Origin: Bradyrhizobium nanningense
GTDB lineage: Bacteria > Pseudomonadota > Alphaproteobacteria > Rhizobiales > Xanthobacteraceae
DNA: 53,133 nt
Assembly: GCF_004114535.1 (NCBI RefSeq)
Contig: NZ_LBJC01000074.1
Location: 1-53,133 of the forward strand
Direction: 5' to 3'
Below are positions 7,712-14,982 of this stretch, in pieces. Position 1 is the first letter of the stretch. Each line of letters opens with the position of its first letter. A program made the translations under genes and the position numbers. The notes beneath the pieces are model-generated. The model saw only the letters and a list, made by a program, of their open reading frames with translations. It ran no database searches and had not been told where the DNA came from.

Positions 7712-8815
7712 ATGGATAGGGTCGATTGCGTCGTCATCGGAGCTGGCGTGGTCGGGCTCGCGGTGGCCCGAAAGCTGGCGCAGGCCGGGCGCGAGGTCAT
7801 CGTGCTCGAGGAGGCCGAGGCGATCGGCACCATCACCTCCTCGCGCAACAGCGAGGTGATCCATGCCGGCATCTACTACCGCGCCGGGAGCTGGATGGCG
7901 CGCATGTGCGTCGACGGCAAGCACGCGCTCTACCGCTACTGTGCCGAGCGCGGCATCCCGCACAAGAATTGCGGCAAGCTGATCGTCGCGACCAGCCCGC
8001 AGGAGACCGCGAAGCTGCAATCGATCAAGGCGCATGCCGAGGCCAATGGCGTGCTCGACATGCAGCTGCTGGCGGGCGAGGCGGCACGCGCGCTGGAGCC
8101 GGCGCTGGCTTGCGATGCCGCGCTGCTGTCGCCCTCAACGGGCATCATCGACAGCCACGCCTACATGCTCTCGCTGCGGGGCGAAGCCGAGGCATCAGGC
8201 GCGGCTTTCGCGTTTCACACCCCGCTGATCCGCGCCAAGGCGGCCGGCGGCGCCATCGAGATCGAGGCCGGCGGCGAGGCGCCAATGACGCTGCAATGCA
8301 GCCTCCTCGTCAACGCCGCGGGGCTCTCGGCGACGAAGGTGGCGCGCAACATCGACGGCATGCCGCTGGACCGAATTCCGCCGGCCTATCTCGCCAAGGG
8401 AAATTACTTCAGCTGCAATGCCAAGGCGCCGTTCTCGCGCCTGATCTACCCGGTGCCCGAACCTGGCGGGCTCGGGGTGCATCTGACGCTGGACATGGCA
8501 GGCCAGGCGCGCTTCGGCCCCGACGTCGAGTGGATCGAGACGATCAACTATGAGGTCGATCCGTCGCGCGCCGAGCGCTTCTATCCGGCGATCCGCAAAT
8601 ATTGGCCGACGCTGCCTGACGGCGCGTTGATGCCGAGCTATTCGGGGATCCGGCCGAAGATCGTGCCGCCCGCGGTGGCAACGCAGGACTTCTTGATGCA
8701 GGGGCCACGCGATCACGGCGTCGCGGGCCTGGTCAACCTGTTCGGCATCGAATCGCCCGGACTGACGTCATCGCTGGCGATCGCAGATCACGTCGCCGAG
8801 CTCGCAGACGTCTAA
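7712..8815 (+). CDS. lhgO: LhgO-like FAD-dependent oxidase (L-2-hydroxyglutarate oxidase family)
   Basis: Flavoenzyme of the D-amino-acid oxidase fold, 367 residues. The FAD-binding motif is GAGVVG at 10-15, and SRNSEVIHAGIYY at 44-56 with the C-terminal GLVNLFGIESPGLTSSLA are hallmarks of L-2-hydroxyglutarate oxidase/dehydrogenase. The expected reaction converts L-2-hydroxyglutarate to 2-oxoglutarate, removing a side product of central metabolism. Start ATG at 7712; the ribosome binding site is weak. It diverges from the GGDEF-EAL gene across about 200 bases. It is monocistronic, since the next gene is convergent. A related DAO-family substrate cannot be excluded. Confidence 0.82.
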   Translation: MDRVDCVVIGAGVVGLAVARKLAQAGREVIVLEEAEAIGTITSSRNSEVIHAGIYYRAGSWMARMCVDGKHALYRYCAERGIPHKNCGKLIVATSPQETAKLQSIKAHAEANGVLDMQLLAGEAARALEPALACDAALLSPSTGIIDSHAYMLSLRGEAEASGAAFAFHTPLIRAKAAGGAIEIEAGGEAPMTLQCSLLVNAAGLSATKVARNIDGMPLDRIPPAYLAKGNYFSCNAKAPFSRLIYPVPEPGGLGVHLTLDMAGQARFGPDVEWIETINYEVDPSRAERFYPAIRKYWPTLPDGALMPSYSGIRPKIVPPAVATQDFLMQGPRDHGVAGLVNLFGIESPGLTSSLAIADHVAELADV

Positions 8816-8849
8816 ACCGCGCAAACATCTTTGCACGGTGCGCCCTGTA

Positions 8850-8881
8850 GCAGGGATGAGCGCAAAGGCTCCCATCCCTGC
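8850..8881. terminator. Stem-loop between convergent genes
   Basis: Perfect 9-base arms GCAGGGATG (8850-8858) and CATCCCTGC (8873-8881) lie between the lhgO-like gene and the convergent small DUF465 gene. There is no T-run on either side, so its role as a terminator is only probable. Confidence 0.45.
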
Positions 8882-8921
8882 GGATAAGGGTTCGATCAAC
8901 TCTACACTGTTACGGGGGTTG

Positions 8922-9101
8922 CTAGTGGAGCGTGTCGCCGTGCTTCAGACGCTCGATCTGGTCCTTGACCATCAACTTCCGGCGCTTCAACTCAACAATT
9001 TGCAGGTCGTCTGTTGAAAGGTGCACGAGAGCGTCGTGCAATTCGTTTTCGAGAAGTTTGTGCTTCCGTTCCAATTCAACGAGATGTGCCTGAATTGTCA
9101 T
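8922..9101 (-). CDS. Small coiled-coil protein, DUF465/YdcH family (copy 1)
   Basis: A 59-residue protein beginning MTIQAHLVELERKHK and ending ERLKHGDTLH. Start ATG at 9101 follows a good AGGAGG about six bases upstream. The whole protein is predicted to be charged alpha-helix, with leucine/isoleucine spacing that suggests a coiled-coil hairpin, as in the YdcH (DUF465) family, whose function is not established. It is clearly related to the divergent gene at 9433-9639: both share the pattern LKRRKLMVKDQI / LKKRKLLLRDRI in the second half. Confidence 0.85.
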   Translation of the reverse strand: MTIQAHLVELERKHKLLENELHDALVHLSTDDLQIVELKRRKLMVKDQIERLKHGDTLH

Positions 9102-9432
9102 TCGAAACCTCCTCGGTAGGGTTGAACCTTAGGATTCGATCCGGACAATGAAGTCTACATCACCGATTCGTTCTGTCGATGGGTATCCGTCGTCGCAGCT
9201 TCATTTTTGAAAATTCATATGTAACGAAGCGTGAGTAAAGGAACCACGCGGGAAAAATCCATGATATCAATGCGCTCGCACAACCCCTCAGCGCCCCCGC
9301 AGAAATATGTTGCGGGAGATCGGCGAGCGAGGGTCGCAGATCGCTTGCGGTCACGCCGCGCAAGGACGATAATTTCCACAGGGCATCCACAGCCTTAGTC
9401 TCACGCCTTATCGGTTTTCGGCCACCGCAGAC
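9102..9432. other. Intergenic region between two divergent DUF465 genes
   Basis: No gene was found in these 331 bases. It must hold the promoters of both small genes, but no convincing -35/-10 pair was recognised. The only clear structure is a short inverted repeat at 9296-9316 (CCCGCA and TGCGGG around nine AT-rich bases). The part around 9170-9270 is AT-rich for this genome. Confidence 0.5.
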
Positions 9433-9639
9433 ATGACCAATGAAGATGAGCGTGAGCTCGAAGCCGAGCTCACCCGGTTGCAGCAGGAACACCGAGATCT
9501 CGATGCGGCGATCGATGCACTGCATCAATCGCCCGCGCCCGACCTGTTGCGGTTGCAGCGGTTGAAGAAGCGCAAGCTGTTGTTGCGCGACCGCATCGCC
9601 TTCATCGAAGACCAGATTACCCCTGATATCATCGCTTGA
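9433..9639 (+). CDS. Small coiled-coil protein, DUF465/YdcH family (copy 2)
   Basis: A 68-residue all-helical protein (MTNEDERELEAELTRLQQEH and on), rich in Glu, Arg and Leu. Its last third, LKKRKLLLRDRIAFIEDQI, is the conserved DUF465 core and aligns with the neighbour at 8922-9101. No membrane segment or signal is present, so it is presumably cytoplasmic. Function unknown. The divergent pair looks like an old duplication. Confidence 0.8.
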   Translation: MTNEDERELEAELTRLQQEHRDLDAAIDALHQSPAPDLLRLQRLKKRKLLLRDRIAFIEDQITPDIIA

Positions 9640-9759
9640 TCCGTGAGCTGCTTGGCGCGGCGGTTCGCGCATGAATCCGCTTGACTCGAAAAGAACAAAA
9701 TAGGAACATTTGGGCACCCCAACCGCCCCAGGAAACGCCCCAGGACAACTGAAGGAACA

Positions 9760-9984
9760 ATGCAGATGTCGACAGCCGCCCTTCTCGACAACAGCCATTA
9801 TGAGGAGGCCTGCGACCAGGCCATCGCGATGTGCGACGGCAATCTGCGCAGCACCATCAAGGCGCTGATCATGGCCAACGAATATCTGGAAGCCGAACTC
9901 GAGGAATTGCAGGCGGCGATCTCCGCCGGCTGCATTCCGGAAACCTCGCGCAGCAAGATGCGGAGCAAGAGCAGCGCCGCCTGA
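9760..9984 (+). CDS. Small hypothetical protein
   Basis: A 74-residue acidic helical protein that I cannot assign. The first half has CDQAIAMCDGNLRSTIKALI, and the middle is a leucine/glutamate helix (NEYLEAELEELQAAISAG); the C-terminus is a short basic tail. Start ATG at 9760 follows GAAGGA by a few bases; a second in-frame ATG at 9766 is also possible. It is followed by a good intrinsic terminator, so it is probably a transcription unit by itself. Confidence 0.7.
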   Translation: MQMSTAALLDNSHYEEACDQAIAMCDGNLRSTIKALIMANEYLEAELEELQAAISAGCIPETSRSKMRSKSSAA

Positions 9985-9989
9985 GTTTC

Positions 9990-10017
9990 AAAGCGCGATG
10001 GAGATCGCGCTTTTATT
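9990..10017 (+). terminator. Intrinsic terminator of the 74-residue protein gene
   Basis: Hairpin AAAGCGCGAT - GGAG - ATCGCGCTTT with perfect 10-base arms followed by TTATTT, six bases after the stop codon. The stem is the same sequence as the palindrome arm at 4681. Confidence 0.8.
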
Positions 10018-10021
10018 TCGT

Positions 10022-10066
10022 GCATGATCTTGTCGGAAAACCGCTTCACACTTTTCCGGATCATGC
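10022..10066. repeat. Dispersed palindromic repeat, family A, copy 2
   Basis: Reverse-oriented copy of the element at 4621-4670, differing at three positions in 45. It lies between a terminator and the start of the gene at 10084, so it is in the 5' region of that gene. Confidence 0.85.
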
Positions 10067-10083
10067 TCCATCGGAGCAACGCC

Positions 10084-10335
10084 ATGTCGGATGTGACCTA
10101 TTACGTTGCAATGCCCTTCTTGATCGACGCCGACGGCTCGCCTGTCGCCGGCGCCGCGGAAGAATGCCAGAGTTCGACGGCCGCGTTGCGGCGCGCCGAG
10201 GCCTTGTCGCGCGGCGCAGGCCACATCGGTGCGGTCGCGTTCAGCCGCAGCGGCGATCCCATGACCGGCGAATTCGGTGACGCCACGCTGCTGCGCAAAT
10301 TCGGCAACGTGCCGGAAGATCTCGCCACGCTGTAA
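10084..10335 (+). CDS. Small conserved-type hypothetical protein
   Basis: An 83-residue protein starting MSDVTYYVAMPFLIDADG. ATG at 10084 follows GGAG by seven bases; a longer in-frame reading from 10024 would translate the palindromic repeat and is rejected. It contains a Ser/Ala helix (STAALRRAEALSRGAGHIG) and FSRSGDPMTGEFGDATLL. No cysteine pair, membrane segment or known motif apart from one Cys. Function unknown. It is convergent with the diguanylate cyclase gene, with only three bases between the two stop codons. Confidence 0.7.
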   Translation: MSDVTYYVAMPFLIDADGSPVAGAAEECQSSTAALRRAEALSRGAGHIGAVAFSRSGDPMTGEFGDATLLRKFGNVPEDLATL

Positions 10336-10338
10336 GAA

Positions 10339-11064
10339 TCAGCTGCCGACCAGCCAGATCCGCGGCTCGTGCCGCCGGTGCGCCTTGCGCACATACATGG
10401 CGGCATCCGCCTCCTCGAGGGCGCGGGCCGCATCGGAATGCGGTCCCAACGACGCGATGCCGGCGGAGGCGCCCGCGGTGACGTGCTGGCCGCGAAAGAC
10501 GAAGGACAATTCGTCGATTGCCCGTTCGAAGGCGGCGGCCTTCGCCTTGGCATCGGTCTCGCTCAGATTCCACAGCAGCAGCGCGAACTCGTCGCCGCCG
10601 AGCCGGCCGACCACGTCGGAGGCACGGACCTGCCTCGCCAGTGTGGCGACAATCGCCTTGAGCACCTCGTCGCCGGCGGCATGACCGAATGAATCGTTGA
10701 TCGGCTTCAACCGATCGACGTCGAGCACGATCAGTGCCCCGCTGGCGCGGTAGCGCTTCATGTAGGCGATGGCGCGCGCGAGCTCCCGCTCGAAGCCGCG
10801 CCGGTTGGGGATCTCGAGCAGGAAATCGGTATCGGCCGCAGCTTCCAGCTCCGCGACCCGGCGCTGTGCATGCTTGAGCTTGGTCCGCAAGCCCCGGATC
10901 GTCGCTTTGACGGTCGCCTTGGCTCCATCATCGCCGGACGCCCCGCGCCGCGGCGGCTTCGCCGGACGCTTGGTCAGCCGCTTCGGGGCGGCTTTGGAAC
11001 GGCCGGCGCTGGTCTTCCGGCCCGCTTTGGCCTTCGCAGCGCTCGCCCTTTTTGGTTTCTTCAT
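10339..11064 (-). CDS. Diguanylate cyclase with basic N-terminal tail
   Basis: Makes cyclic di-GMP from GTP. From the chosen start (ATG at 11064, AGGA upstream; ATG 11070 is the alternative) it has 241 residues. Residues 1-45 are almost only Lys, Arg, Ala and Ser/Pro, then a short coiled coil (about 55-78) leads to the GGDEF domain. The active site GGDEF is intact at 156-160 and the allosteric inhibitory site RASD lies five residues before it (147-150), so activity with product inhibition is expected. No membrane segment or sensor domain is present. The basic tail looks like a nucleic-acid or membrane-surface binding segment, which is unusual for this family. Confidence 0.9.
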   Translation of the reverse strand: MKKPKRASAAKAKAGRKTSAGRSKAAPKRLTKRPAKPPRRGASGDDGAKATVKATIRGLRTKLKHAQRRVAELEAAADTDFLLEIPNRRGFERELARAIAYMKRYRASGALIVLDVDRLKPINDSFGHAAGDEVLKAIVATLARQVRASDVVGRLGGDEFALLLWNLSETDAKAKAAAFERAIDELSFVFRGQHVTAGASAGIASLGPHSDAARALEEADAAMYVRKAHRRHEPRIWLVGS

Positions 11065-11205
11065 GGGCATCCTGCTCAATGAAGGCTTGCGGGGATTCAC
11101 CAAGACAGGATAGTGGATTCCCTTCTCCTTGCCACCGCCTTGCGAGCCGCCGGCCGGAACCGTTAATCTGGCCTATCCTTCTGTTTTTCGGGCACAATTA
11201 ACGTC

Positions 11206-11694
11206 ATGACCGCGCCGATCGCCATCATCATGGGAAGCCAGTCGGACTGGGACACGATGCGGCACGCCGCCGACACGCTTGCTGCGCTCGGCATTGCAGC
11301 CGACAGCCGCATCGTTTCGGCCCACCGCACCCCCGACCGGCTGTTTGCTTTCGCCAAGGGCGCCAAGGCCGCGGGGTACAAGGTCATCATCGCCGGCGCT
11401 GGAGGCGCTGCGCATCTGCCCGGCATGGCGGCGGCGCTGACCGAACTGCCGGTATTCGGCGTTCCCGTCGAATCCAAGACACTCAGGGGCCTCGATTCGC
11501 TCTATTCGATCGTCCAGATGCCGGCCGGCATCCCGGTCGGCACCCTCGCCATCGGCAAGGCCGGCGCGACCAACGCCGCGCTGCTGGCAGCGTCCGTCCT
11601 GGCATTGTCCGACCCGGCCTTGTCCGATCGCCTCGCCGCCTGGCGCAAGGCTCAGACCGAGGCGGTCGCCGAGCGCCCGGAGGACAAGGCGTGA
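11206..11694 (+). CDS. purE: N5-carboxyaminoimidazole ribonucleotide mutase
   Basis: Class I PurE, 162 residues, the second of the two enzymes that replace direct carboxylation in purine synthesis: it moves the carboxyl group of N5-CAIR to give CAIR. The conserved GSQSDWDTM loop (about 9-17), the catalytic SAHRTPDR (about 42-49), and the AGAGGAAHLPGM motif are all present. Start ATG at 11206. The stop overlaps the GTG start of purK by four bases (GTGA), so the two are translationally coupled. Confidence 0.97.
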   Translation: MTAPIAIIMGSQSDWDTMRHAADTLAALGIAADSRIVSAHRTPDRLFAFAKGAKAAGYKVIIAGAGGAAHLPGMAAALTELPVFGVPVESKTLRGLDSLYSIVQMPAGIPVGTLAIGKAGATNAALLAASVLALSDPALSDRLAAWRKAQTEAVAERPEDKA

Positions 11695-12797
11695 CCGACA
11701 GCAGGCACGTGAAGCTGAAGCCCGGTGACACCATCGGAATCCTCGGCGGCGGACAATTGGGCCGGATGCTGGCGATGGCTGCGGCGCGGCTCGGCCTGCG
11801 CTGCCAGGTGTTCTCGCCCGATCCGGACTCGCCGGCCTTCGACGTCGTCTTGAACGCGACCTGCGCCGAATATGCCGATGTCGAAGCGCTCGAGCTGTTC
11901 GCGGGCGACGTCGACGTCATCACCTACGAATTCGAGAACGTGCCCTCGGCCGCTGCGATGGTGCTGGACGCGCGCCGCCCGGTGCTGCCCAATCGCAAGA
12001 TCCTTGAGACCACCCAGGACAGGCTCGCCGAGAAGGATTTTGTCACGCGCCTCGGGATCGGCACCGCAGCCTACGCCGACGTCACCTCCGTCGCCTCGTT
12101 GCGCGAGGCGATCGCCAGGATCGGCGTTCCGGCCGTGCTCAAGACCCGCCGCTTCGGTTATGACGGCAAGGGCCAGGCCATCATCCGCGAGGGCGACGAC
12201 ATCGCCAAGGTGTGGACCAGCCTCGCCACCAAATCGGCGATCCTGGAAGCCTTCGTGCCGTTCGAGCGCGAGATCTCCGTGATCGCCGCACGCTCGGTCA
12301 CAGGCGAGGTCGAGTGTTTCGACGTCACCGAGAACGAGCACCGCGACCACATCCTGAAGATATCCCGCGCGCCGGCGCCGATCCCGGCTGCGCTTGCCGA
12401 GGAAGCGCGCAGCATTGCCGGAAAGATCGCGAGCGCGCTCGACTATGTCGGCGTGCTCGCCGTCGAGATGTTCGTGCTCGCCAATGGCACGGGACCGAAG
12501 GTGCTGGTCAACGAGATCGCCCCGCGCGTGCATAATTCCGGGCACTGGACGCTCGATGGCGCGTCGGTCTCGCAGTTCGAGCAGCACATCCGCGCCATCG
12601 CCGGCTGGCCGCTCGGCAAGCCGGTCCGGCACGGCGAGGTCGTCACCATGACCAACCTGATCGGCGACGAGATCAACGACTACGAGAAGTGGCTGTCTGT
12701 GCCGGGCGCGACCGTGCACATCTATGGCAAGGGGGCGCCGCGTCCCGGCCGCAAGATGGGCCACGTCACCGAAATCGGGCCGTCGCAAGGCAGGTGA
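11691..12797 (+). CDS. purK: N5-carboxyaminoimidazole ribonucleotide synthase
   Basis: ATP-grasp enzyme, 368 residues, carboxylating AIR with ATP and bicarbonate to N5-CAIR, the substrate of PurE. The N-terminal GILGGGQLGRMLA is the PurK signature, with VDVITYEFENVP next and the ATP-grasp core KTRRFGYDGKGQ in the middle; NEIAPRVHNSGHWT is the C-terminal metal-binding part. Start is GTG at 11691 overlapping the purE stop. A G/C-rich hairpin follows the gene. Confidence 0.97.
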   Translation: MTDSRHVKLKPGDTIGILGGGQLGRMLAMAAARLGLRCQVFSPDPDSPAFDVVLNATCAEYADVEALELFAGDVDVITYEFENVPSAAAMVLDARRPVLPNRKILETTQDRLAEKDFVTRLGIGTAAYADVTSVASLREAIARIGVPAVLKTRRFGYDGKGQAIIREGDDIAKVWTSLATKSAILEAFVPFEREISVIAARSVTGEVECFDVTENEHRDHILKISRAPAPIPAALAEEARSIAGKIASALDYVGVLAVEMFVLANGTGPKVLVNEIAPRVHNSGHWTLDGASVSQFEQHIRAIAGWPLGKPVRHGEVVTMTNLIGDEINDYEKWLSVPGATVHIYGKGAPRPGRKMGHVTEIGPSQGR

Positions 12798-12804
12798 ACC
12801 AGAG

Positions 12805-12844
12805 CAAGTGAGGGGACCGCAGCAATCGCTGCGATCCCGCTTGG
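12805..12844 (+). terminator. Hairpin downstream of purK
   Basis: Long imperfect stem with GCAAG...GGGGA.CGCAGC pairing to GCTGCG.TCCC.GCTTG around an AATC loop, starting eight bases after the purK stop. There is no clear T-run, so it may be a processing or stability hairpin rather than a true terminator. Confidence 0.45.
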
Positions 12845-12852
12845 CAATCTGT

Positions 12853-12903
12853 TGACGCGTTTTCTAGACGCGAACCGGTATCCGCTTCGCTCGAAAACGC
12901 TCT
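12853..12903. repeat. Dispersed palindromic repeat, family B, copy 2
   Basis: Matches 4773-4823 at 47 of 51 positions. It lies between purK and aqpZ, which converge, and ends exactly before the aqpZ stop (12904-12906), repeating the arrangement of copy 1. Confidence 0.85.
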
Positions 12904-13626
12904 CTACGCCGTCTTCACGCCGGCGACGATTCCTGCGGGCTCCTCGCTGAGCCAGCGATAGATCGCCCCGCCCAGCACACCGCCGATCAGCGGTGCGACC
13001 CAGAACAGCCACAGCTGCGCTGTCGCCCAGCCGCCGACGAACAGCGCAGGGCCCGTGCTGCGCGCCGGGTTCACCGACGTGTTGGTGACGGGGATGCTGA
13101 CGAGATGGATCATCACCAGCGCGAGCCCGATCGCGAGCGGTGCGAAGCCTGCGGGCGCGCGGCCATGCGTGGCGCCCATGATGATGAACAGGAACATCAT
13201 GGTCATCACCACCTCGGTGAGGAAGCACACGATCATGCTGTACTGGCCGGGCGAGTGCGCATCATAGCCGTTGGATGCGAAGCCCTTGCTGACGTCGAAT
13301 CCGGGAGCCCCGCTCGCGATGACATAGAGGAGCCATGCAGCCACGATCGCACCAGCCACTTGGGCGATCACGTAGGGCAGGATCTGCCCGGCGGGGAAAC
13401 GGCCGCCGGCAGCAAGACCGACGGTGACCGCGGGGTTGAGATGGCAACCCGAGATATGGCCGATCGCATAGGCCATGGTGACCACGCTGAGCCCGAACGC
13501 GAGGGAGACACCGACCAGGCCGATTCCGACCTGCGGAAAGCCGGCGGCGATCACCGCGCTCCCGCAACCTGCGAATGTGAGCCAAAAGGTCCCAATGGCT
13601 TCGGCAGCGTATTTCTTGATATCCAT
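12904..13626 (-). CDS. aqpZ: Aquaporin Z
   Basis: Water channel of the inner membrane, 240 residues with six membrane segments. Both NPA boxes are present, HLNPAVT at 62-68 and SVNPARS at 184-190. The arginine after the second box (189), the histidine at 174 and the residue pattern around TNTS match the narrow water-selective filter of AqpZ rather than a glycerol facilitator. Start ATG at 13626. It diverges from rpsU across about 260 bases and converges with purK. Confidence 0.95.
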   Translation of the reverse strand: MDIKKYAAEAIGTFWLTFAGCGSAVIAAGFPQVGIGLVGVSLAFGLSVVTMAYAIGHISGCHLNPAVTVGLAAGGRFPAGQILPYVIAQVAGAIVAAWLLYVIASGAPGFDVSKGFASNGYDAHSPGQYSMIVCFLTEVVMTMMFLFIIMGATHGRAPAGFAPLAIGLALVMIHLVSIPVTNTSVNPARSTGPALFVGGWATAQLWLFWVAPLIGGVLGGAIYRWLSEEPAGIVAGVKTA

Positions 13627-13885
13627 GTGCAGTCCCCTGCTTTCAAGATTCCGGAACAGAGCTCCGGAAACGGCCCCACCATTGGCGTCAAATCTCCCAA
13701 ATCAGGGCCGCACGGAGATATTTTGCCTCATTTAATGGCTGAACTTGGCCCGAATTCCCGCTTGGCCGGTGGACATCCAGGGTTTTGTCTGGTACATCCG
13801 CGCCCTCAAGGTTAAGGGCTTGCGCGTTTCGCCATCCCCTTCGTCTTACCAGAATTCAAATCCGATCCACTGAAGAGGATGCCGC

Positions 13886-14182
13886 GTGCAGGTTCTCGTT
13901 CGCGATAACAATGTCGATCAAGCCCTCAAGGCGCTGAAGAAGAAGATGCAGCGCGAGGGTATTTTCCGCGAGATGAAGCTCCGCGGTCACTACGAAAAGC
14001 CCTCCGAGAAGAAGGCCCGCGAAAAGGCCGAAGCCGTGCGCCGCGCGCGCAAGCTGGCCCGCAAGAAGCTGCAGCGCGAAGGCCTGCTGCCGATGAAGCC
14101 GAAGCCGGTGTTCGGTGCCGGTCCCGGCGGTGATCGCGGCGGTCGTGGTGGCCCGGGTGCAGGTCCGCGCGGACCGCGCTGA
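13886..14182 (+). CDS. rpsU: 30S ribosomal protein S21
   Basis: Small-subunit protein needed for initiation. The core MQVLVRDNNVDQALKALKKK to about residue 65 is typical S21 with the Arg/Lys-rich helices. The chosen start is GTG at 13886, preceded by GAAGAGG. The protein is 98 residues, longer than the roughly 70 of E. coli, because of a C-terminal tail from about 72 onward made of Pro, Gly and Arg (GPGGDRGGRGGPGAG). Followed by a clear terminator, so monocistronic. Confidence 0.96.
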   Translation: MQVLVRDNNVDQALKALKKKMQREGIFREMKLRGHYEKPSEKKAREKAEAVRRARKLARKKLQREGLLPMKPKPVFGAGPGGDRGGRGGPGAGPRGPR

Positions 14183-14216
14183 TCTACCGGATCTTGCAAG
14201 ACTTCAGTTTCCGATG

Positions 14217-14245
14217 ACGCGGGCCACTGGCCCGCGTTATTGTTT
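14217..14245 (+). terminator. Intrinsic terminator of rpsU
   Basis: Stem ACGCGGGCCA / TGGCCCGCGT with minimal loop, followed by TATTGTTT, about 35 bases after the rpsU stop. Confidence 0.8.
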
Positions 14246-14305
14246 GTGAGCGGTGCCTTCTGGGACGGGCACGACCGGTGCGGCACGAGCGCGAGCGAAC
14301 CGTAG

Positions 14306-14953
14306 ATGGCCTCCCCTTTTCCCGAGCGCGGCTTGGCGCGGCGACGCCAGATCTGGCGGCCGTTCGCGCTGGCTTTGATGGGGATTGCGCTATGCGGCTG
14401 CTCCTTCGATCTGGGATCGTTGATGCCGGAGAAGGACAAGCCGCAGGAGGCACCCAAGGAAGCCGCGCCCGCTGAGAGCGCGGTGAGCGCCGCCAACGTC
14501 ACCGAAGCTCAGGCTCACACCGCAAAGGCGCAATCCCTGGCGAAGTCAGGCGAGACCGCGGCAGCGCTCGAGGAGTTCAATCGCGCCGTCGGGCTCGATC
14601 CCTACAATGCCCAGGCGCTCTATGGCCGCGCGCTGATCTATCAGAGCAAGAACCAGCACGACTTCGCGATCGCCGATTTCAGCGCTGCGAGCGGGCTTAA
14701 CCCGCAGAAGGTCGAGCCGCTGCTCGGCCGCGCCACCAGCTATCTCGCGCTCGGCAAGGTCAAGGAGGCCGCAGCCGATCTGGATGAGGCCTCCGAGGCG
14801 GATCCGCACAACGCGCAGGTCTGGACCACGCGCGGACAGGCCTATGAACGGCTGGGCGACAAGGCCAAGGCGGCGGCGTCCTACACCAGGGCCGTCTCGC
14901 TTCGTCCACGCGACGACACCGCACGCAGCGGCCTCGCCCGCGTCGGCGGCTGA
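14306..14953 (+). CDS. TPR-repeat lipoprotein
   Basis: A 215-residue protein with an N-terminal signal: basic ARRRQ at 11-15, a hydrophobic stretch from about 19 to 29 and a lipobox-like LCGC with Cys32, so probably a lipid-anchored periplasmic protein. Residues 70-210 hold about four tetratricopeptide repeats (AAALEEFNRAVGLDPYNAQA, DLDEASEADPHNAQVWTTRG and others), a protein-interaction scaffold. NlpI-like envelope proteins have similar architecture, but the partner is unknown. Start ATG at 14306 has no strong ribosome binding site. Confidence 0.82.
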   Translation: MASPFPERGLARRRQIWRPFALALMGIALCGCSFDLGSLMPEKDKPQEAPKEAAPAESAVSAANVTEAQAHTAKAQSLAKSGETAAALEEFNRAVGLDPYNAQALYGRALIYQSKNQHDFAIADFSAASGLNPQKVEPLLGRATSYLALGKVKEAAADLDEASEADPHNAQVWTTRGQAYERLGDKAKAAASYTRAVSLRPRDDTARSGLARVGG

Positions 14954-14982
14954 CGGCTTGGGCGCAGGCAGCTACTGTCGTC

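Noticed and set aside
10024..10083. Longer N-terminus of the 83-residue protein
   Set aside because: It would translate a dispersed palindromic repeat, and the ATG at 10084 has a better ribosome binding site.
11104..11205. A purine riboswitch upstream of purE
   Set aside because: The region is about 100 bases, lacks the conserved aptamer junction sequences as far as I can see, and such riboswitches are not usual in alphaproteobacteria.
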